Source: Agapanthus africanus
Taxonomy: Eukaryota > Streptophyta > Magnoliopsida > Asparagales > Amaryllidaceae
Direction: 5' to 3'
NCBI GenBank assembly: GCA_030015575.1
Contig: CM057338.1
Span: 830,854,353-830,918,352 of the forward strand
Length of the DNA: 64,000 nucleotides
The number at the start of each line of letters is the position of its first letter. The stretch's first letter is position 1. A program made the translations under genes and the position numbers. The notes under the pieces were generated by a model that worked only from the letters and a program-made list of their open reading frames with translations, was not told the origin of the DNA and did not search any database. Shown piece after piece: positions 10,308-23,309 of this stretch.

Positions 10308-11800
10308 TGTCACGGCCCGCTTTCCAAATTACATAAATATGGAACGTAAAAAAGCCAACCATGTTATCAATGATAGGGAAATATCCTTCCATAGTCACAT
10401 TACGGCTGTCAATCAGATATCAGAAACAGAAAATAAACATATATCTATCTCATGTCCAAACTGCCACAATAAATAATAACGAGAAAGGTAGCAGAAGTAA
10501 TAAAAGATCCAAGATAATAAAAGGAACAATATCCTAGGATTATCCCTTATGGGATCACAACGATAAAACGATAAATCCAAAACTAGAAAATAAATCTAAA
10601 GTATCACTAAACTAAATAGGATGAAAGCTCTTCACCGCTCGGCAATCCTGTCAAAATATTCCTGAACCTCTTGTGTTAAGGTCAAAGGATCTGGGCCATG
10701 CAAAACCCAGACGTTAGTGCGTCAAAGATATCATAATAATAATATGAACAATATGCTATATATGATACCATGTGTAAGTGTGAAATGTCACGAGTATAAA
10801 CAAAAGCAGTCACAGGTGATATAACAAGCAAGATATAGATAGTTAAACATGTCACATGTATCCTATGGGTCTATGTTTCTAAGTTATCTATTCTACATGT
10901 ATGTATTTGAAACCAATTAATGTACTCCTCCATGTAACTCAACAGCATATATCCCATTACCCCCGAGACCACGGACGCAAGATATATCCCGTTACCCCCG
11001 GGACCACGAACGCAAGATGTATGAATCAAGAATGATTTGTTTCGTTAACACCCGGAACCACGGAAACATGTAATATCCTTTTGAGTTACACTTTTGATTT
11101 CCGCATTTCCCCAGGTTTCATTTTCCAAGTCAGGTATCAAGATAATATCTATCTAATACCAACGTAGGAACAAGCAGTCACAAGTTATGTCTATCAAGAC
11201 AACAGGTTACGTCCATCAGGACAACAACTCAGAATTGTTGGTATCAGTAAGTACTACATGCAAATAGGTACTAGCATGATAGCAATAACAGCAACAAGAT
11301 GGCGGGTTACAAGCATGTCAGAGATAGTGTACTAAATCAGGTGAAGCGTTTATCTCGTAATAACATCGCGTAAACAAGTTATGATGACTATAGTTGTAAC
11401 CGTTATCTAGGTGTGATATATGATGTAAAGAAAATGATCATATCAATTCCTGCAAGTTCAATTTATGTGATTGTATTAGAATAGTTTTGTCATTAGGTAT
11501 TATTATTTAGATATATTTGCGTAAAACATTATAAACTAAAATTATAAAACTTATTATTGTTAAACTATTTAACGACATATGAATAGTAAATATATATAAT
11601 AGTATAAAATAACAGAATAATAATATTATGACAATATATGTGTATATTGTGTAACTATAGCATGTAGCAAGTTAGAAACTTGCCTCGGACTCGACGATTG
11701 TGGACACGAACACGAACGGAGCAAGATCAAGACTTGATCTCGTCAAACGAACTCTGCTCGGATAGGTTTTGAGTTAGGTGTGGAGATGTGTTTCGGTTAA
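10308..11800 (-). repeat. 5' LTR of the Met-primed gypsy element, left part
   Basis: On + coordinates it starts TGTCACGGCCCGCTTTCC, i.e. the minus-strand LTR ends …GGGCCGTGACA, a gypsy LTR end, 9 bp from the primer site. It is non-coding. A block AAACTTGCC at about 11688 matches a conserved motif (AGGCAAGTTT/GGCAAGCG) also seen in the LTRs at 27444-30524 and 55262-58971. The LTR is interrupted by the CACTA element and appears to resume at 26941. Confidence 0.75.
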
Positions 11801-12290
11801 CACTACTACAATAATGGGTTGTCCCTACGGATTTAGCCGTAGGGGCAAACCACTGCCCCTACGGATATAGCCGTAGGGACACGAAATTAACCTGTAGGTG
11901 TAAAGGCCGCAGGTGCAAGTCTTCGCCCTGAACATGCCCCTACGGAGTAATAATTGCCCCTACGCCTTACTCCGTAGGGATAGTTACCCCTACAGATTAC
12001 TCCGTAGGGACATAATATTTATTTTATTTATTGTTTTATAAAATAAATTACTTGCCCCTATGGATAAATCCGTAGGTCCGGCTGAATGCCCCTACGGATA
12101 AATGCGTAGGGGCAAGTTTTACCCCATGTTACTGAGTCCACAGGGACAAAATATCATGTATCCTGATATTTTTTCCCTACGGTGAATTGTGTAGGGGTAA
12201 ACTTTGCACCTACGGGTTAATCCGTAGGTGCAACAGGTAGCCTTACGGATTAATCCGTAAGGACAAAATATCAGGGTTTTTTTTATAAAA
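11801..12290. repeat. CACTA left TIR and subterminal repeats
   Basis: About a dozen short units of CCCTACGG or its complement CCGTAGGG, often in inverted pairs around ATTAATC or ATATAGC, packed in about 480 bp behind the terminal CACTACTACAATAA. In En/Spm such subterminal motifs bind TNPA and are needed for excision; the binding role here is by analogy. Confidence 0.9.
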
Positions 12291-12541
12291 AAAGGGCTTC
12301 CTGTTTTTTCCTCGCCCTGTGCACAATAATATATACTTCATATAATTAAATACAGAAATATTCATAACCAACATCTCACGCATAATATATAAAAGAAATA
12401 AACAAACAGAATACGATATCAAACTAAATCATCGTGAACAAACTCGGTCCAGCTCCTACAGAAACCACCAATATCGTCCAAAATTTATACAGTATGTATC
12501 AGATAAGTACATACATCCTCAAAAATATAAATAAAGCTACC

Positions 12542-15348
12542 CTACCTCGGTCCAGCTCCTCTACCTCTGATAATCGCCGTAATCTGGCGCATCTGATCCT
12601 CGGTGCAGCCCTGAGTCGTCAAAAAATCGACTAATGAAGGAGCGGACTGTGTGAGAGTCTGAGCGGGCTGTGGAACTGCAGGAGTGGTCTGCGCAACCGT
12701 AGCCGAGGTAGTGGCTTGCGGAGCCGCAGCCGAAGGAGATTCATGTGGAGCCGCAGCCGAAGTAGCCTGTCGCATCTGTTAAATTTTGTGTGTAATAAAC
12801 GAGTAAGAACGGTGTATTAGATTTTAGTCGAATTCGTATCATTATCAGGTTATTGCGAAACCCCAATCTAAGAATACTTAGGGACTTAGGCCTCGTTTGG
12901 GTATCTAGTTTGGAAAGCCGTAGTTTATTTTAATTAGATAGTTTTATGTAAGTATGATTAATCAAAGCTAAGTCTACAACCAAATAAGCTCAGGCTACTA
13001 ATATTGCATATGTTATTATCTATAATGTGATATAATATTTTCCTATTAGGTAGTATACGTACCATCTTTTTCAACTCCTCGACGGTGGTCTTCAAGGCGG
13101 CAATATCATGCTCTAGACGTCGCTCACGGGGGTAGGGGAAGTAACCGCCGGAGTGGAGTCCAACCTCATATGGGCCCTGCTAGGACCCAGTCCCTGGCCT
13201 CTCTCCCAACCTCCGTGGTGCCCTCCATGTGCGGCGTCTAGGACTGGGGTCAGCAGCATCGGATCGGTCTGTCCAGTAAAATCGTTCCCCGATGACTCCG
13301 CCTGCTCCACCACCCGCTCCTACACCCACATTAACCATTAAAATTTAAGTATATCATTTAAATTTGAACTTTTCAAAACAAAATTTCAAACTTATTAGAA
13401 TAAATATTAACACTTACGCAATACTCCTGGGTAGTGGTGTCGGGGAATCGAAGCTCGCCCATGGAGGGATCTGTCGAGGTGCCGTGGATGGCAAGATACG
13501 TGGTCAGCACGCTCGGTGTACCACCCTGCGTCTGAGCTCTCTGCAATTCGCAAAAAATTTACATATATTATAAAATAATTCTTAATTTTACATTATATCA
13601 AAATAGATCTATTGTAATTTACCGATACCTCCATGGCATGAGTAATGTTCCTCGAGCCACCTGTATAGGTGGGGCAACCCCTCTTTGCCGACTTCCTATT
13701 CTCTTTATTTTGATCGGCTTGTTTCTGCACAACACATTCAGATTTAGTTTTCTAATTAAGCAACATAAAAAATAAATTATATACTAAACAATGAATTACA
13801 TTTAAATTACAAACCTGTTTGCGCTGAGAGTCGAAATATTGGCACAAGAGAGGCCATGTATCTATGTCGACTCTCGCAAAGGCCGGAGTATGTAGGAGAG
13901 CCACTCTCTCTGCCTCGGGGGTCTCCATCCACAGGGAATAGCAGTCGATCTTCAGCTCGTTCTTATTGTATCGGACCTTTGATTGCATGTTCTTCATCAG
14001 GCCATTGTACAGAGCGTGAAGATCGAGCACTCTCTCTGGGTGATCAGGGTCGGGTACAGGCTGAAAGTCGTAATCCAACTGCAAATACAAAAAAACAATG
14101 TATTTAAATTGCAAGTGTTAAATAATAATAAATATATTGGATAAGTCAAATGAAAATATATATTAATACCCGAGCCTGATCTCAGAAGAGGGCAAATGAG
14201 CGCCAGTGTTGATCGCCCCACTCAACGTGAAGTGGATACTTCTTCACGAGGCGGCTCTCATCCCCCATATACCGGTCGAACCTCTTGGCATAATCGCCGG
14301 TATAGCGATAATCGGGAGTAAAGAAGAGGGGGAATGCTGCATCCCCCTAGCTCTGTCAGGCCTCAGCCTGTAGGACTGATTCGGCCCTCGAGTCCCCCTC
14401 TCGGGATGGGGTTACCCTGCATCTACAAGAAATATCAAGACAATCAATATTAAGACAAAGTGGTATTAATATGCGATATATACCTCCGGCGACAGCAGCA
14501 TGAGCCTGGGCCCGGGCAGCAGCACGAGCGGGACGATAGTTCTTCTAGTGAGGAACAACCGGTGATCCGGATATGGACGCATCCCCTCCAACTAGAAAAT
14601 AAACATTGACGCTAAATTTCTATGAACTTCATGTTTATTCTTAGAGGATATGTAAAATGAATAAATATTTTATATTTATTCATTCTAACCTGCAGACTGA
14701 GCGGAGGGTACGGAAGTGGCGAAAGTGGCCCCTACGCCAGATGTGGACGCACCACCTATAATTAGACAATTAAAAATAGATTATATAAGTAATTGAAAAA
14801 TGAATGTGTAGATAAATAATATAACATTCTAAATCAATATGCATGCACTATAGGATATATAAACATACCCGCAGGTGCGGTGGTGGCCTCTGCCCGAGAT
14901 GTGGAGGCACCACCCACAGCTGGACAATAAAAAAAATGAATATCTAAGTAAGAGCAAAAAGAATGTGTGTATATTTATGATATAACATTCTAAATCAATA
15001 TGCATGAACTATAGGATATATAAACATACCTGGAGGTGCGGGAGTGGCCTCTGCCACTGATGTGGACGCACCACCAACAGCTAGACAATCAAACATTGAC
15101 TATATAAGCAATTTTGAAATGAATATGCGTGTATATCTATAATATTACATTCAAAATGAATATGCGTGCAAAATACCTGGAGGTGTGGAAAAGTCCACAC
15201 GGAAGGAGTCATCCGAAGGGGTCTCCGATTGGGGTGCAAGACCGGCCCTCTGAAGCTCCCTACGCAGCTCTCCGGGGGGCAGAACCGCTCTGCCTCTGCC
15301 GCGGCTGGTGCTCCTGCCGCCTCTCGCTGCTCCGGTCGTCATCATCAA
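12542..15348 (-). pseudogene. CACTA TNPA-like gene (Transposase_24-like), multi-exon
   Basis: Second CACTA gene, downstream of TNP2 in the same orientation. Starts at ATG 15348 (MMMTTGAARGGRSTSRGRGR). Exons inferred from GT-AG borders: 15348-15177, 15080-15030, 14919-14869, 14755-14690, 14591-14484, 14422-14170, 14078-13815, 13724-13623, 13540-13418, about 13320-13063, 12775-12542. The 14078-13815 exon (LDYDFQPVPDPDHPERVLDL…) and the next (KENRKSAKRGCPTYTGGSRN) fit the 'KENR…HTGGSK' pattern of plant Transposase_24 proteins; a short coiled coil follows (RRLEHDIAALKTTVEELKKM, about 13070-13130). Lesions: in-frame TAG in the 14591-14484 exon (…SPVVPH*KNYRP), a shift early in the 14422-14170 exon, and a shift at about 13150-13290. 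TNPA proteins bind subterminal repeats. Probably inactive. Confidence 0.8.
14690..15080 (-). repeat. Tandemly duplicated micro-exon plus intron units
   Basis: Three small exons are diverged copies of one another: 15080-15030 (51 nt), 14919-14869 (51 nt) and 14755-14690 (66 nt). All have GT-AG borders, the same phase (one base into the codon) and a G-G-A-S-T-S core followed by A-E-A-T or G-A-T. The flanking introns are duplicated too: TAACATTCTAAATCAATATG and AGGATATATAAACATACC recur at a 161-bp offset. Each copy therefore adds a 17- or 22-residue Gly/Ala/Ser/Thr/Pro repeat without shifting the frame. Confidence 0.8.
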
Positions 15349-15429
15349 ATCTAGACAAGAGTATAATCATTACATATGCATGTTATATATTTATAGATCG
15401 TAAAAATGTGAAGTAATAATATAACATTA

Positions 15430-18400
15430 CTGATAACCTTTTTCGTTTCGTGTACGCATTAGACATATCTACTTGGATTTCATCATCGATATCATTTCTA
15501 ACCCACGTAACTTCACGATCAACCGAAGACAACCCATCTTTTGAAACAGGCGGTCGGAGCACTCTAAGTCCTCTCTCTTCTTCGTCCTCATCGCTGTCCT
15601 CCATACGATCCTCGAATTCTGGGACATCGTAAACATCCCTAGGTTTCCAACGGCATACGACACTCCATCCCGGATGCTTCAAGCACTGTGAGTAGTATAC
15701 TTGGAATGATTGGTTCGGAAAGATATATGGATCGTCATGACCGTAAAATCAAAGTGTGTTCACACTAATCAATCCATATTCATCTTTCCAAGTCCCGAGA
15801 TTATTTCTCTACTTATCCGTATTGGTTCGTATATCGTACCAAGTACATTGAAATATATAAAACGGTTCTGATCGTCCGGGATATTGGATACCAAGTATGC
15901 AATTTAAGTATCCATAATAAATCACACCATCCGATCCTACCATCGCAATCCCACTATTCTGAGTGGTTCAAGATGTTTTTATGTTCTTAACTTCAAATTT
16001 GTATCCAAGAACACCGAATTCTTTATAATATGCAACCTCCATACTATGGATTTGAGCTAAATATCTTGAATCACTCTCTAATGATGCAGACAAGTTCGGA
16101 TTGTGGATATGACAAAACAAATTCTATGACAAATACATAACGATATAAGTTTAGATTAAGACTGGTAGCAATAACATATTATTCAAATAACTTATATGAT
16201 CTGCAACCCAATCGCAAAAATTATCCTAATGATATTTTTCCAATCGTTCATCATTCCAATCAGGATGCCCCTCACATACCTCGTTAAAATGATTTTTGTT
16301 CTCAACAATAAATTATAACATTAATATTATATCATTTCATACACGCACAAACACAAATATAACAATTAATCCAAAAAAAACTTACTCTCTAATTTCTTCA
16401 AGACATGCGCTATTGATGAGGATAAACCGATATATCTTGTTGACAAACATAGTGTCTACTCTCTTATAATCAGCTTTACCATATGGCCCGTCCTGAATTC
16501 TCCGAGGCCGGTTAAGTTTCGTCTCAATATTCTCGTCCAGATAGCGGGAACAAAATGTGGTTGCTTCATCTAGAAGATAACCTTGCATGATAGAACCCTC
16601 TGGTCGATTTCTATTACGTATATACTTTTTTAAAGTGTAGAGGTACGTAAAGAAAAATATGTTAAATAAATAAATACAGGCATATAGGACAACAATAATT
16701 TTACAAATTGCATGAAACGAAAAATTCTATGTACCTTTCGACGGGATACATCCATCGATATTATACCAGTCCGGATAACTTAGCCTCGGTTGCAAGATGA
16801 ACCGTCAGGTGTATTATGATATTGAAGAATGACGGTGGGAAAATACGCTCAAACTTGCAAAGTATCAACGAAATAAAATTTTCTAGATTCTCCGGCGTCA
16901 CAACATCCAGGGTTTTAGCACACAATTCTCTAAAAAAATCAACAAAGGTCATTGATTACTAGACCAACCGATTCGGGAAGGGAAGTCTTGAGAGCTAATG
17001 GGAGAAGGTGCTCCATAATAACATGGTGATCGTGACTTTTCAGCCCATCGATCTTGCCTTTCATAATTTTTTATCTTCTTGCTAAATGATTCTGAGAAGC
17101 CTGTGGGACCTTTCAAATCATGCAATACCTGCAAGAATCTTTTCTTCTCCGATTGTGACATATGATACACGGCATTGGGAAGTACAAACTTGTCTGGTTT
17201 ATCCGCTATCGGTTTAAGATGCAATTCACTTCTAATTTCCCAGTCCTGAAGATATATCTAAGCACGAAGGTTGTCTTTCGATTTTCCGTCTTTACAAATA
17301 AGCAAGTTGAGTACGTGCTCGAATACTCCATTCTTTATGTACATAACGTCCAGACAATGACGTACTAAATTTGTTGACCAGTACGGAAGTTCGAAGAAGA
17401 TGCTTAACTTGTTCCAGTATAGTGGTTTGACATGTTTTGCCAGATCTATCCCGAAGGTCACATTGTAACCATCCCACTGAGCAGTCACGTCCTCTCCGGA
17501 CAATGAGGCTGAAGGCCCAAGAAGCTCCTGATGACCATCAAAGTGAGCAGCGTCTAACATGTAGGGATGGTCTAGTAGCAGGAAATGCCGATGACCGCAA
17601 TAACAAACATTCCTGCTAAAATTCAAGAATTTCGATATTGTATATTCATAGCAATAAGGGCATACTTTGTGACCATGTACGGACCAACCTGATAGCATTC
17701 CATACGCAGGAAAGTCATTAATTGTCCACATTAAAGCCGCACGCAGTGTGAAGGTTGTATCTGTGTTTGCATCGTAAGTCTCTACACCATCAATGAATAA
17801 AGATTTTAACTCATCGATTAGAGATCGGAGATAGACGTCGATATTGTTTCCCGGTGAGTTTGGTCAGTCGATAAGAAGAGACATCATAAAGTAGGATTGA
17901 TCCATGCCAACCAAGGCAACAGATTATAAACTATTATTACAACGGGCCATGTGTTGTGGCTTCCAGGCATATAGTTGAATGGGCAGAAACCACCACTAGC
18001 GAGTCCGAGCTTGACATTACGAGGATCATTACTGAATATTTATGCCTCCTATCAAAATCCTCCCATGCCGGTGAATCTCTTAGATGACTCATTTTTCCAT
18101 CTTCACTTGAAGGAGCACGGTGATGCCAAATCATTGCCTCGGCTGTTTTCTTGCACCTGAATAGCCTCTGCAGCCTCTGTGTTATGGGAAAGTATCGTGC
18201 TATCTTGACATGTATATCGGATTTCTTATCAGAATCTTTCGGCTTATACCTGGCCTCTCCGCATGTTGGACACTCTTTCAAATCTGAATTCTCTTTTCGG
18301 TACAACATGCAATTTTTGGGACATGCTTGAATCTTCGCACACTTCAGACCCAAATTAGACATCATCTTCTGGGCTCCGTACCAGCTGCCGGGCACGTTAT

Positions 18401-19000
18401 TTTCCGGAAGCATAGAATCTTTCAAGAACTTCAGAAGCATCGTGAATGAATTGTTGCTCCATCCATTTAGGCATTTAATCTGGAAAAGTTGGACGAACCA
18501 TGATAGGGTGGAATACTTTGCATTCTCATAAATTGGTCTTCTAGCATCATTCATGAACTTTTCATACTTATCCGTACGCGGTCCTTGGCCGGAAGGAATG
18601 TCATCTTCGGTTGCAATACTATCACGTAGGGCAGCCTCTACCATATCCTCCATTTCTTCTCCTGAAAAGAAGTTATTGTGTTCTTCTTATGCCGCATTAC
18701 CGTCTTCTCCTTCTTCTTCTGCCGCATTACCGTCTTCTTCTTGTCATTCCCCGTGATATACCCAAGTTGTATAAAGTCTTGTAAAACCATGTTTAACGAT
18801 ATGAAGCTCTACGAATTCTACCTTCTGCCAGTACTTATTCCCACATCTATGCACGGGCAGAGAATCTTCTCTAACACGATCTTATTATGTGCGCGTGCAA
18901 ATTCAATGAAAGCAACAACTCCTGCGACAAACTTAGGTTGCATACGTTGTTTCCAATCCACGTACATCCAGTCCTTAACTATGATGTACTCATGGGCCAT
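15430..19000 (-). pseudogene. CACTA TNP2 transposase, degenerate
   Basis: Start ATG 19000 (MAHEYIIVKDWMYVDWKQRM), an N-terminal transposase-associated domain with R-A-H-N…C-P-C; the frame shifts near 18838 and continues as GNKYWQKVEFVELHIVKHGF. 18653-17937 carries the TNP2 core start (NAKYSTLSWFVQLFQIKCLN, then CLNGWSNNSF, ACPKNCMLY, CPTCGEARYKPK, ARYFPITQRLQRLF), shifting near 18045 into the DPRNVKLGLASGGFCPFNYM continuation. A TGA sits in LID*PNSPGNN (about 17865). 17731-17258 has MWTINDFPAYGMLSGWSVHG and CGHRHFLLLDHP. 17224-16382 is the DUF4218-like region (FFRELCAKTLDVV, IFPPSFFNIIIHL, EATTFCSRYL), and about 16100-15440 the DUF4216-like tail (NSGIAMVGSDG, FYIFQCTWYDI). TNP2 catalyses CACTA excision. 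At least five lesions make it inactive. Confidence 0.92.
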
Positions 19001-19054
19001 GTTAGATTGTATAACATATAAATTATAGGTTATGATGACTATATTGAGAAATCT

Positions 19055-19096
19055 AAGAACGGGATGGTTACTATCTAAGAACGGGATGGTTACTGA
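19055..19096 (+). repeat. Short tandem duplication upstream of TNP2
   Basis: The 21-23 bp unit containing AAGAACGGGATGGTTACT occurs twice in direct succession, just 5' of the TNP2 start codon. Probably replication slippage. Confidence 0.7.
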
Positions 19097-19289
19097 CAAA
19101 GAAAAAAATCCGTAGATACAAGTTTGCCGTTGAAAAGAATAAATTATCTATAAACAAAGTTAGATTTGAAGATACCCAAGTATGAGTTGTATTCTGTGTA
19201 TCTGTGTTTCAATTTATGATTTCGCTTAAATTTAGGGTTGTTAGTGTGTATGTGCTTTGTGTAGGGTTGAAAAGAATAAATCATCATTT

Positions 19290-20163
19290 TTTTGAAGAAC
19301 TAAGTTCTTTATATAGGGTTAAACCCTAATTATTGGAGGAATTAAATTCCATATATTCATGTTATTTCTTTTGTTCGTTTGAAGCACTTACGTGGGAAAC
19401 ACGTGAGGCTTCAAAATAGTGCTAAGTACTAACGAGTCACCAAGCTATTCTTGTGTGTTCTTAGAGATATTGATCTCCTGTTAATGACATTTTTAGTCAT
19501 TGATGATCATCAAGATTTCGGTTTTGAGGATCTTGGATCATCATCATTTTTTTGAAGAACTAAGTTCTTTATATAGGGTTAAACTCTAATTTTTGGAGAA
19601 ATTAAATTCCCATATGTTCATGTTTTTTCTTTTTAAGTTGGTTCTTTTCCTCTAAGTTTTGAATCTGCAGAACAAAATCTCCCCGATGAGAATTAAATTC
19701 TCAACTTGTTGAGAAATTTGCTTCTGCAAATCTCAACCAGAGGAAGAACTAAGTTCTTATATGATGGGTTAAGTTTACGGTAAAGTTGTACGTTTATGTT
19801 ATCATCGAGTATCCTACTGAAGGAACTAGTGCACCCTAAACCCTAACCGTAATTTTTGGAGGAATTAAATTCCCATATGTTTCTGTTATGTCTTTTTAAG
19901 TTAGTTCTTTTCCCCTAAATTTTGAATCTGCAGAACAAAATCTCCTCGATGAGAATTAAATTCTCAACTTGTAGGAAGATTTGCTTCTGCAAATCTCAAC
20001 CAGAGGAAGAACTAAGTTCTTATATGAAGGGTTAAGTTTACGGTAAAATTGTGCGTTTACGTTATCATCGAGTATCCTACAGAAGGAACTAGTGCACCCT
20101 AAACCCTAACCCTAATTTTTGGAGGAATTAAATTCCTATATGTTCATGTTATTTCTTTTTAAC
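19290..20163. repeat. Palindromic GAATTAAATTC repeat array, left part
   Basis: Imperfect tandem units of about 230-280 bp. Landmarks: GGTTAAACCCTAATTTTTGG, GGAATTAAATTCC, AAATCTCCCCGATG, the palindrome GAGAATTAAATTCTC, GCTTCTGCAAATCTCAACC and GGTTAAGTTTACGG. AAATCTCC…GGAGATTT arms can pair around the inner palindrome. One G-box hairpin (TTACGTG, 5 nt, CACGTGA) lies at 19388-19407. The array continues at 25118 beyond an inserted gypsy element. The same landmarks recur at 61080-61470. It is non-coding and lies between the CACTA promoter exon and TNP2. Confidence 0.8.
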
Positions 20164-20423
20164 TGTCATGCCCCGCTTCCCAGTGTACGGTGAAGTGGGC
20201 GCGACGAGGTCCGCTACGTATATACTCAGAAGTACATACGCTAAGCGTATCTAAGCAATATAAAATAAATACACAAGAGACAAGAAATAAAAAAGAACAT
20301 CAACTCTTATTTATTAACATTCTTTGTACAATACATGAAAGGAAATACAACTGAAATAAAAGATGCCTAAACAGTGGCATAACAGGAAATGAAAAGTACA
20401 GAAAGGAAAAGTGTACAATGAAA
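20164..20423 (-). repeat. Short 3' LTR part of the nested gypsy element
   Basis: Begins TGTCATGCCCCGCTTCCC at the target duplication and matches 21744-22015 at about 98%. Only the LTR end is present here, in contrast to the 3.4-kb copy on the other side of gag. Confidence 0.85.
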
Positions 20424-20429
20424 CTACAG

Positions 20430-21531
20430 TGCAAGGTCTTCCACGTGGAAGTGGTGCTGGGAGTGTAGGACGAGTTGCAGGAGCCTGGATAGCTGGCTGC
20501 TGCGGGTAGTTGATGGGTGGGTGTGCTGGGTTGCGTCTATAAGGACAGTTTCCAATTCCGTGATTGGACGCGCCACAAACCAAGCATAGGCCTTTTGCGC
20601 GCCTACAGTCCTTCCACAAGTGTCCTTCCCTCTTGCAATAAAAGCAAAAATCAGGTCTTAGCCGATCCTTGGCTTCTTCCAGTCTTCTGAGTTCGACAGC
20701 TGGCCTTGAAGAGGCCCCTCCTGCCATTTGAGTGGCAGGGTGTTTCACTCCTGCAGACTAAGGTATGCCCCTTGCCTTTATCACTGCATCATAACTGCAG
20801 GCAGCTTCCAGAGCATCTTCATGAGTTGGAAATTTCCCTGTGGCTAGTGCAGCCTGGATTTCCGTGTCCAAACCTTGTTGAAATCGACGGGCTCTGATCT
20901 CATCCGTCGGTATTAGGTGTGCCGCAAATCTGTTATGGTCTTGTGTTAGTTATGTAGTATGTGATATCAAAAATTTGAAATACTGTGACATATCTTACCG
21001 ACTGAGCATGGTGAATTCAGCGTCATACTCATCTACTGACTTGTCCCACATCGAACCTTGTTGTAGATGAATGAACTGTTGTTCCATGGCAAACCTGGCA
21101 GTCACAGGGAAGTACTTCGCGTCGAACTTCTCGCGAAAAGTCTTCCATTCAATAGGCTGTGCAAGACGGCTTTCTTCCGCCTTCCACCAGTTGCGAGCGT
21201 TATCCGTGAGCTGTAGTTTCGCTACACGAACCCAAGCGATATCTGGCACTTGTGCTGCGGCCAGATCATCCTCGATACTTTGAGCCCATTCCTCAGCTTC
21301 CAGTGGGCTCCCCTTTTCTGAGAACTGCTTTGGATGTAAAGCTCTGAATTGCTTTACCCCCGGAGCGTCAGTCTCGGGACAGTTCAAGAGTTGTTGCTGT
21401 CCCTCGAGAAGGCTTCGGATTGCCTCAAGTAGTACTGTTTGCTCGGTAGGTGGCGCAGGAGCAGCTGGTGTGAGAGGTAGTGCTGTAGGTGTGTTGTTAA
21501 CGTTGGTGCTGGTGTTGTTCGGGGAATCCAT
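20430..21531 (-). pseudogene. Gypsy gag of the nested element
   Basis: Two coding blocks. 21531-20995 starts MDSPNNTSTNVNN and has the gag core (FSEKGSPLEAEEWAQSIED, ARNWWKAEE, FDAKYFPVTAR). 20748-20430 carries the CCHC knuckle CFYCKREGHLWKDC and a second knuckle-like CLVCGASNHGIGNC, followed by a Pro-rich tail. It resembles the gag at 6944-7990 in plan and motifs (PLPAEQW/PLEAEEW; paired knuckles) and so belongs to a related gypsy lineage. The product would be the RNA-packaging Gag protein. It is not followed by pol. Broken. Confidence 0.85.
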
Positions 21532-23309
21532 AACCCTGAAGAAAAATTTGGGTTAGGACAGATTCAAGTACATGAAATGATAAGATTCAAGGAATAGAAA
21601 TTTGTAAGATTCAAGAAACATGAATTGTAAAGAATGTTTTAGTTGCTGGTTCTTGTGTTATATTGCTTAGGTTGTTCACGCAGACCAGAACTGCATGATA
21701 GGGATTCATACAGCTCTGACCTGCATGGACCACCAACAAAACCTGTCACGCCCCGCTTCCCAGTGTACGGTGAAGTGGGCGCGACGAGGTCCGCTACGTA
21801 TATACTCAGAAGTACATACGCTAAGCGTATCTAAGCAATATAAAACAAATACACAAGAGACAAGAAATAAAAAAGAACAGCAACTTTTATTTATTAACAT
21901 TCTTTGTACAATACATGAAAGGAAATACAACTGAAATAAAAGATGCCTAAACAATGGCATAACAGGAAATGAAAAGTACAGAAAGGAAAAGTGTACAATG
22001 AAACTACAGTGCAGGGTCTTCAGTAAACTGCTCCAAGTCTTCTTGCGATGGGTCAACCTCTGCCGGGTCCAAATCACCTGACGACATTCAAAGAAGAGAG
22101 AAACAGAATGTCGTCAGCGAACAGGTCGCTCGGTAAGTCCCAAAGATAAGGGAGAAATAGACAGAGAGTAAGAGAGAGAGAAAGTAGCTTTTAATGTTGT
22201 ATTATAATATTGTAATGTTGTATTAACGCTGTTGTTTGTAGCCTGGTACAGAAGATACCAGTATATACGAGGGGAGTCCCACTTACACCGGGGACTTTGG
22301 TAACCTGTAGTACAAGGCTCCGTCGATAATACCACGGAACAACGGCATGGATGTAATTACGTCTTAAGTGATCACCTCGTTCCACCTTTAACATATTCCG
22401 TACCAGTCTACCCCTTAAACCCCGCGATGTCTTGTTTGTATTGTTATCTTGTAAAATTGTATTGATTGTATGAGTGATTTACTGACTGACCGAAACCATG
22501 ATATCAGAAAACGGTTATAACCGTAGAGTCATGTAAATGGAATACTGTGAATCATGTAAAAGGAATATATCCATGGTTCGGTTCAGCCAAATTGTGTAAA
22601 TTGATAATTGTATTCATAGATTCATGTGTTCATTTTGAATTGGAATATTGTAGATTGTAAATTGACTTGAATCGTATTCAAGTCAGATTGATCAGACTCA
22701 AACCCGAGTCAGACAATCAGAAATGTGAAACGAAGTCTTATAACTGCTAGGGTCCTTAGGGTAATTTATAAGCTTGAGGGGTTTTTATGTAAAAATACTT
22801 TTATATACTTTTCAAAATACACCTCAAGTATTTATTATTCGTCTTTAGAGTTGTAATAAGAGTGGATTTTATATTGTGACATTTCTAGTGAGAATATCCT
22901 AGTTGTAATATTGTTTATTTGAAGTTCATGGTATTTTAGTGTAAAATATATTCTTTGTGATTTTTAGGAAAATGTGGAAAATTTTATATTATAATAAAAT
23001 AGATATTTAAATGATAAATATACATATATTTATACAAAAGTATTTTTTAATAAATATTTTATATTCCAAAAATCTCATTTTCTTAAGATGTCGTATTTTA
23101 AACCTTTCGAGACCGAATGCCCCTTGCGGAGGTCTGAATCTCGCACTACTAGCCCGAAGGTGCGCGATAAACCGCACAATCCTGAACGGGTTCCCCAAAG
23201 ATGGGTTGTAGCGGCACTTTGCAAATATTGTAAAATACTAATTCTTTAGAAAACGGTTTTATAAAGTAAAAGGTATTTTCTTGAAAAGTGTAATTTTCCG
23301 TATTTTAGA

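Noticed and set aside
13856-14107. 83-codon + strand ORF
   Set aside because: Antisense shadow of a well-supported exon of the CACTA TNPA-like gene.
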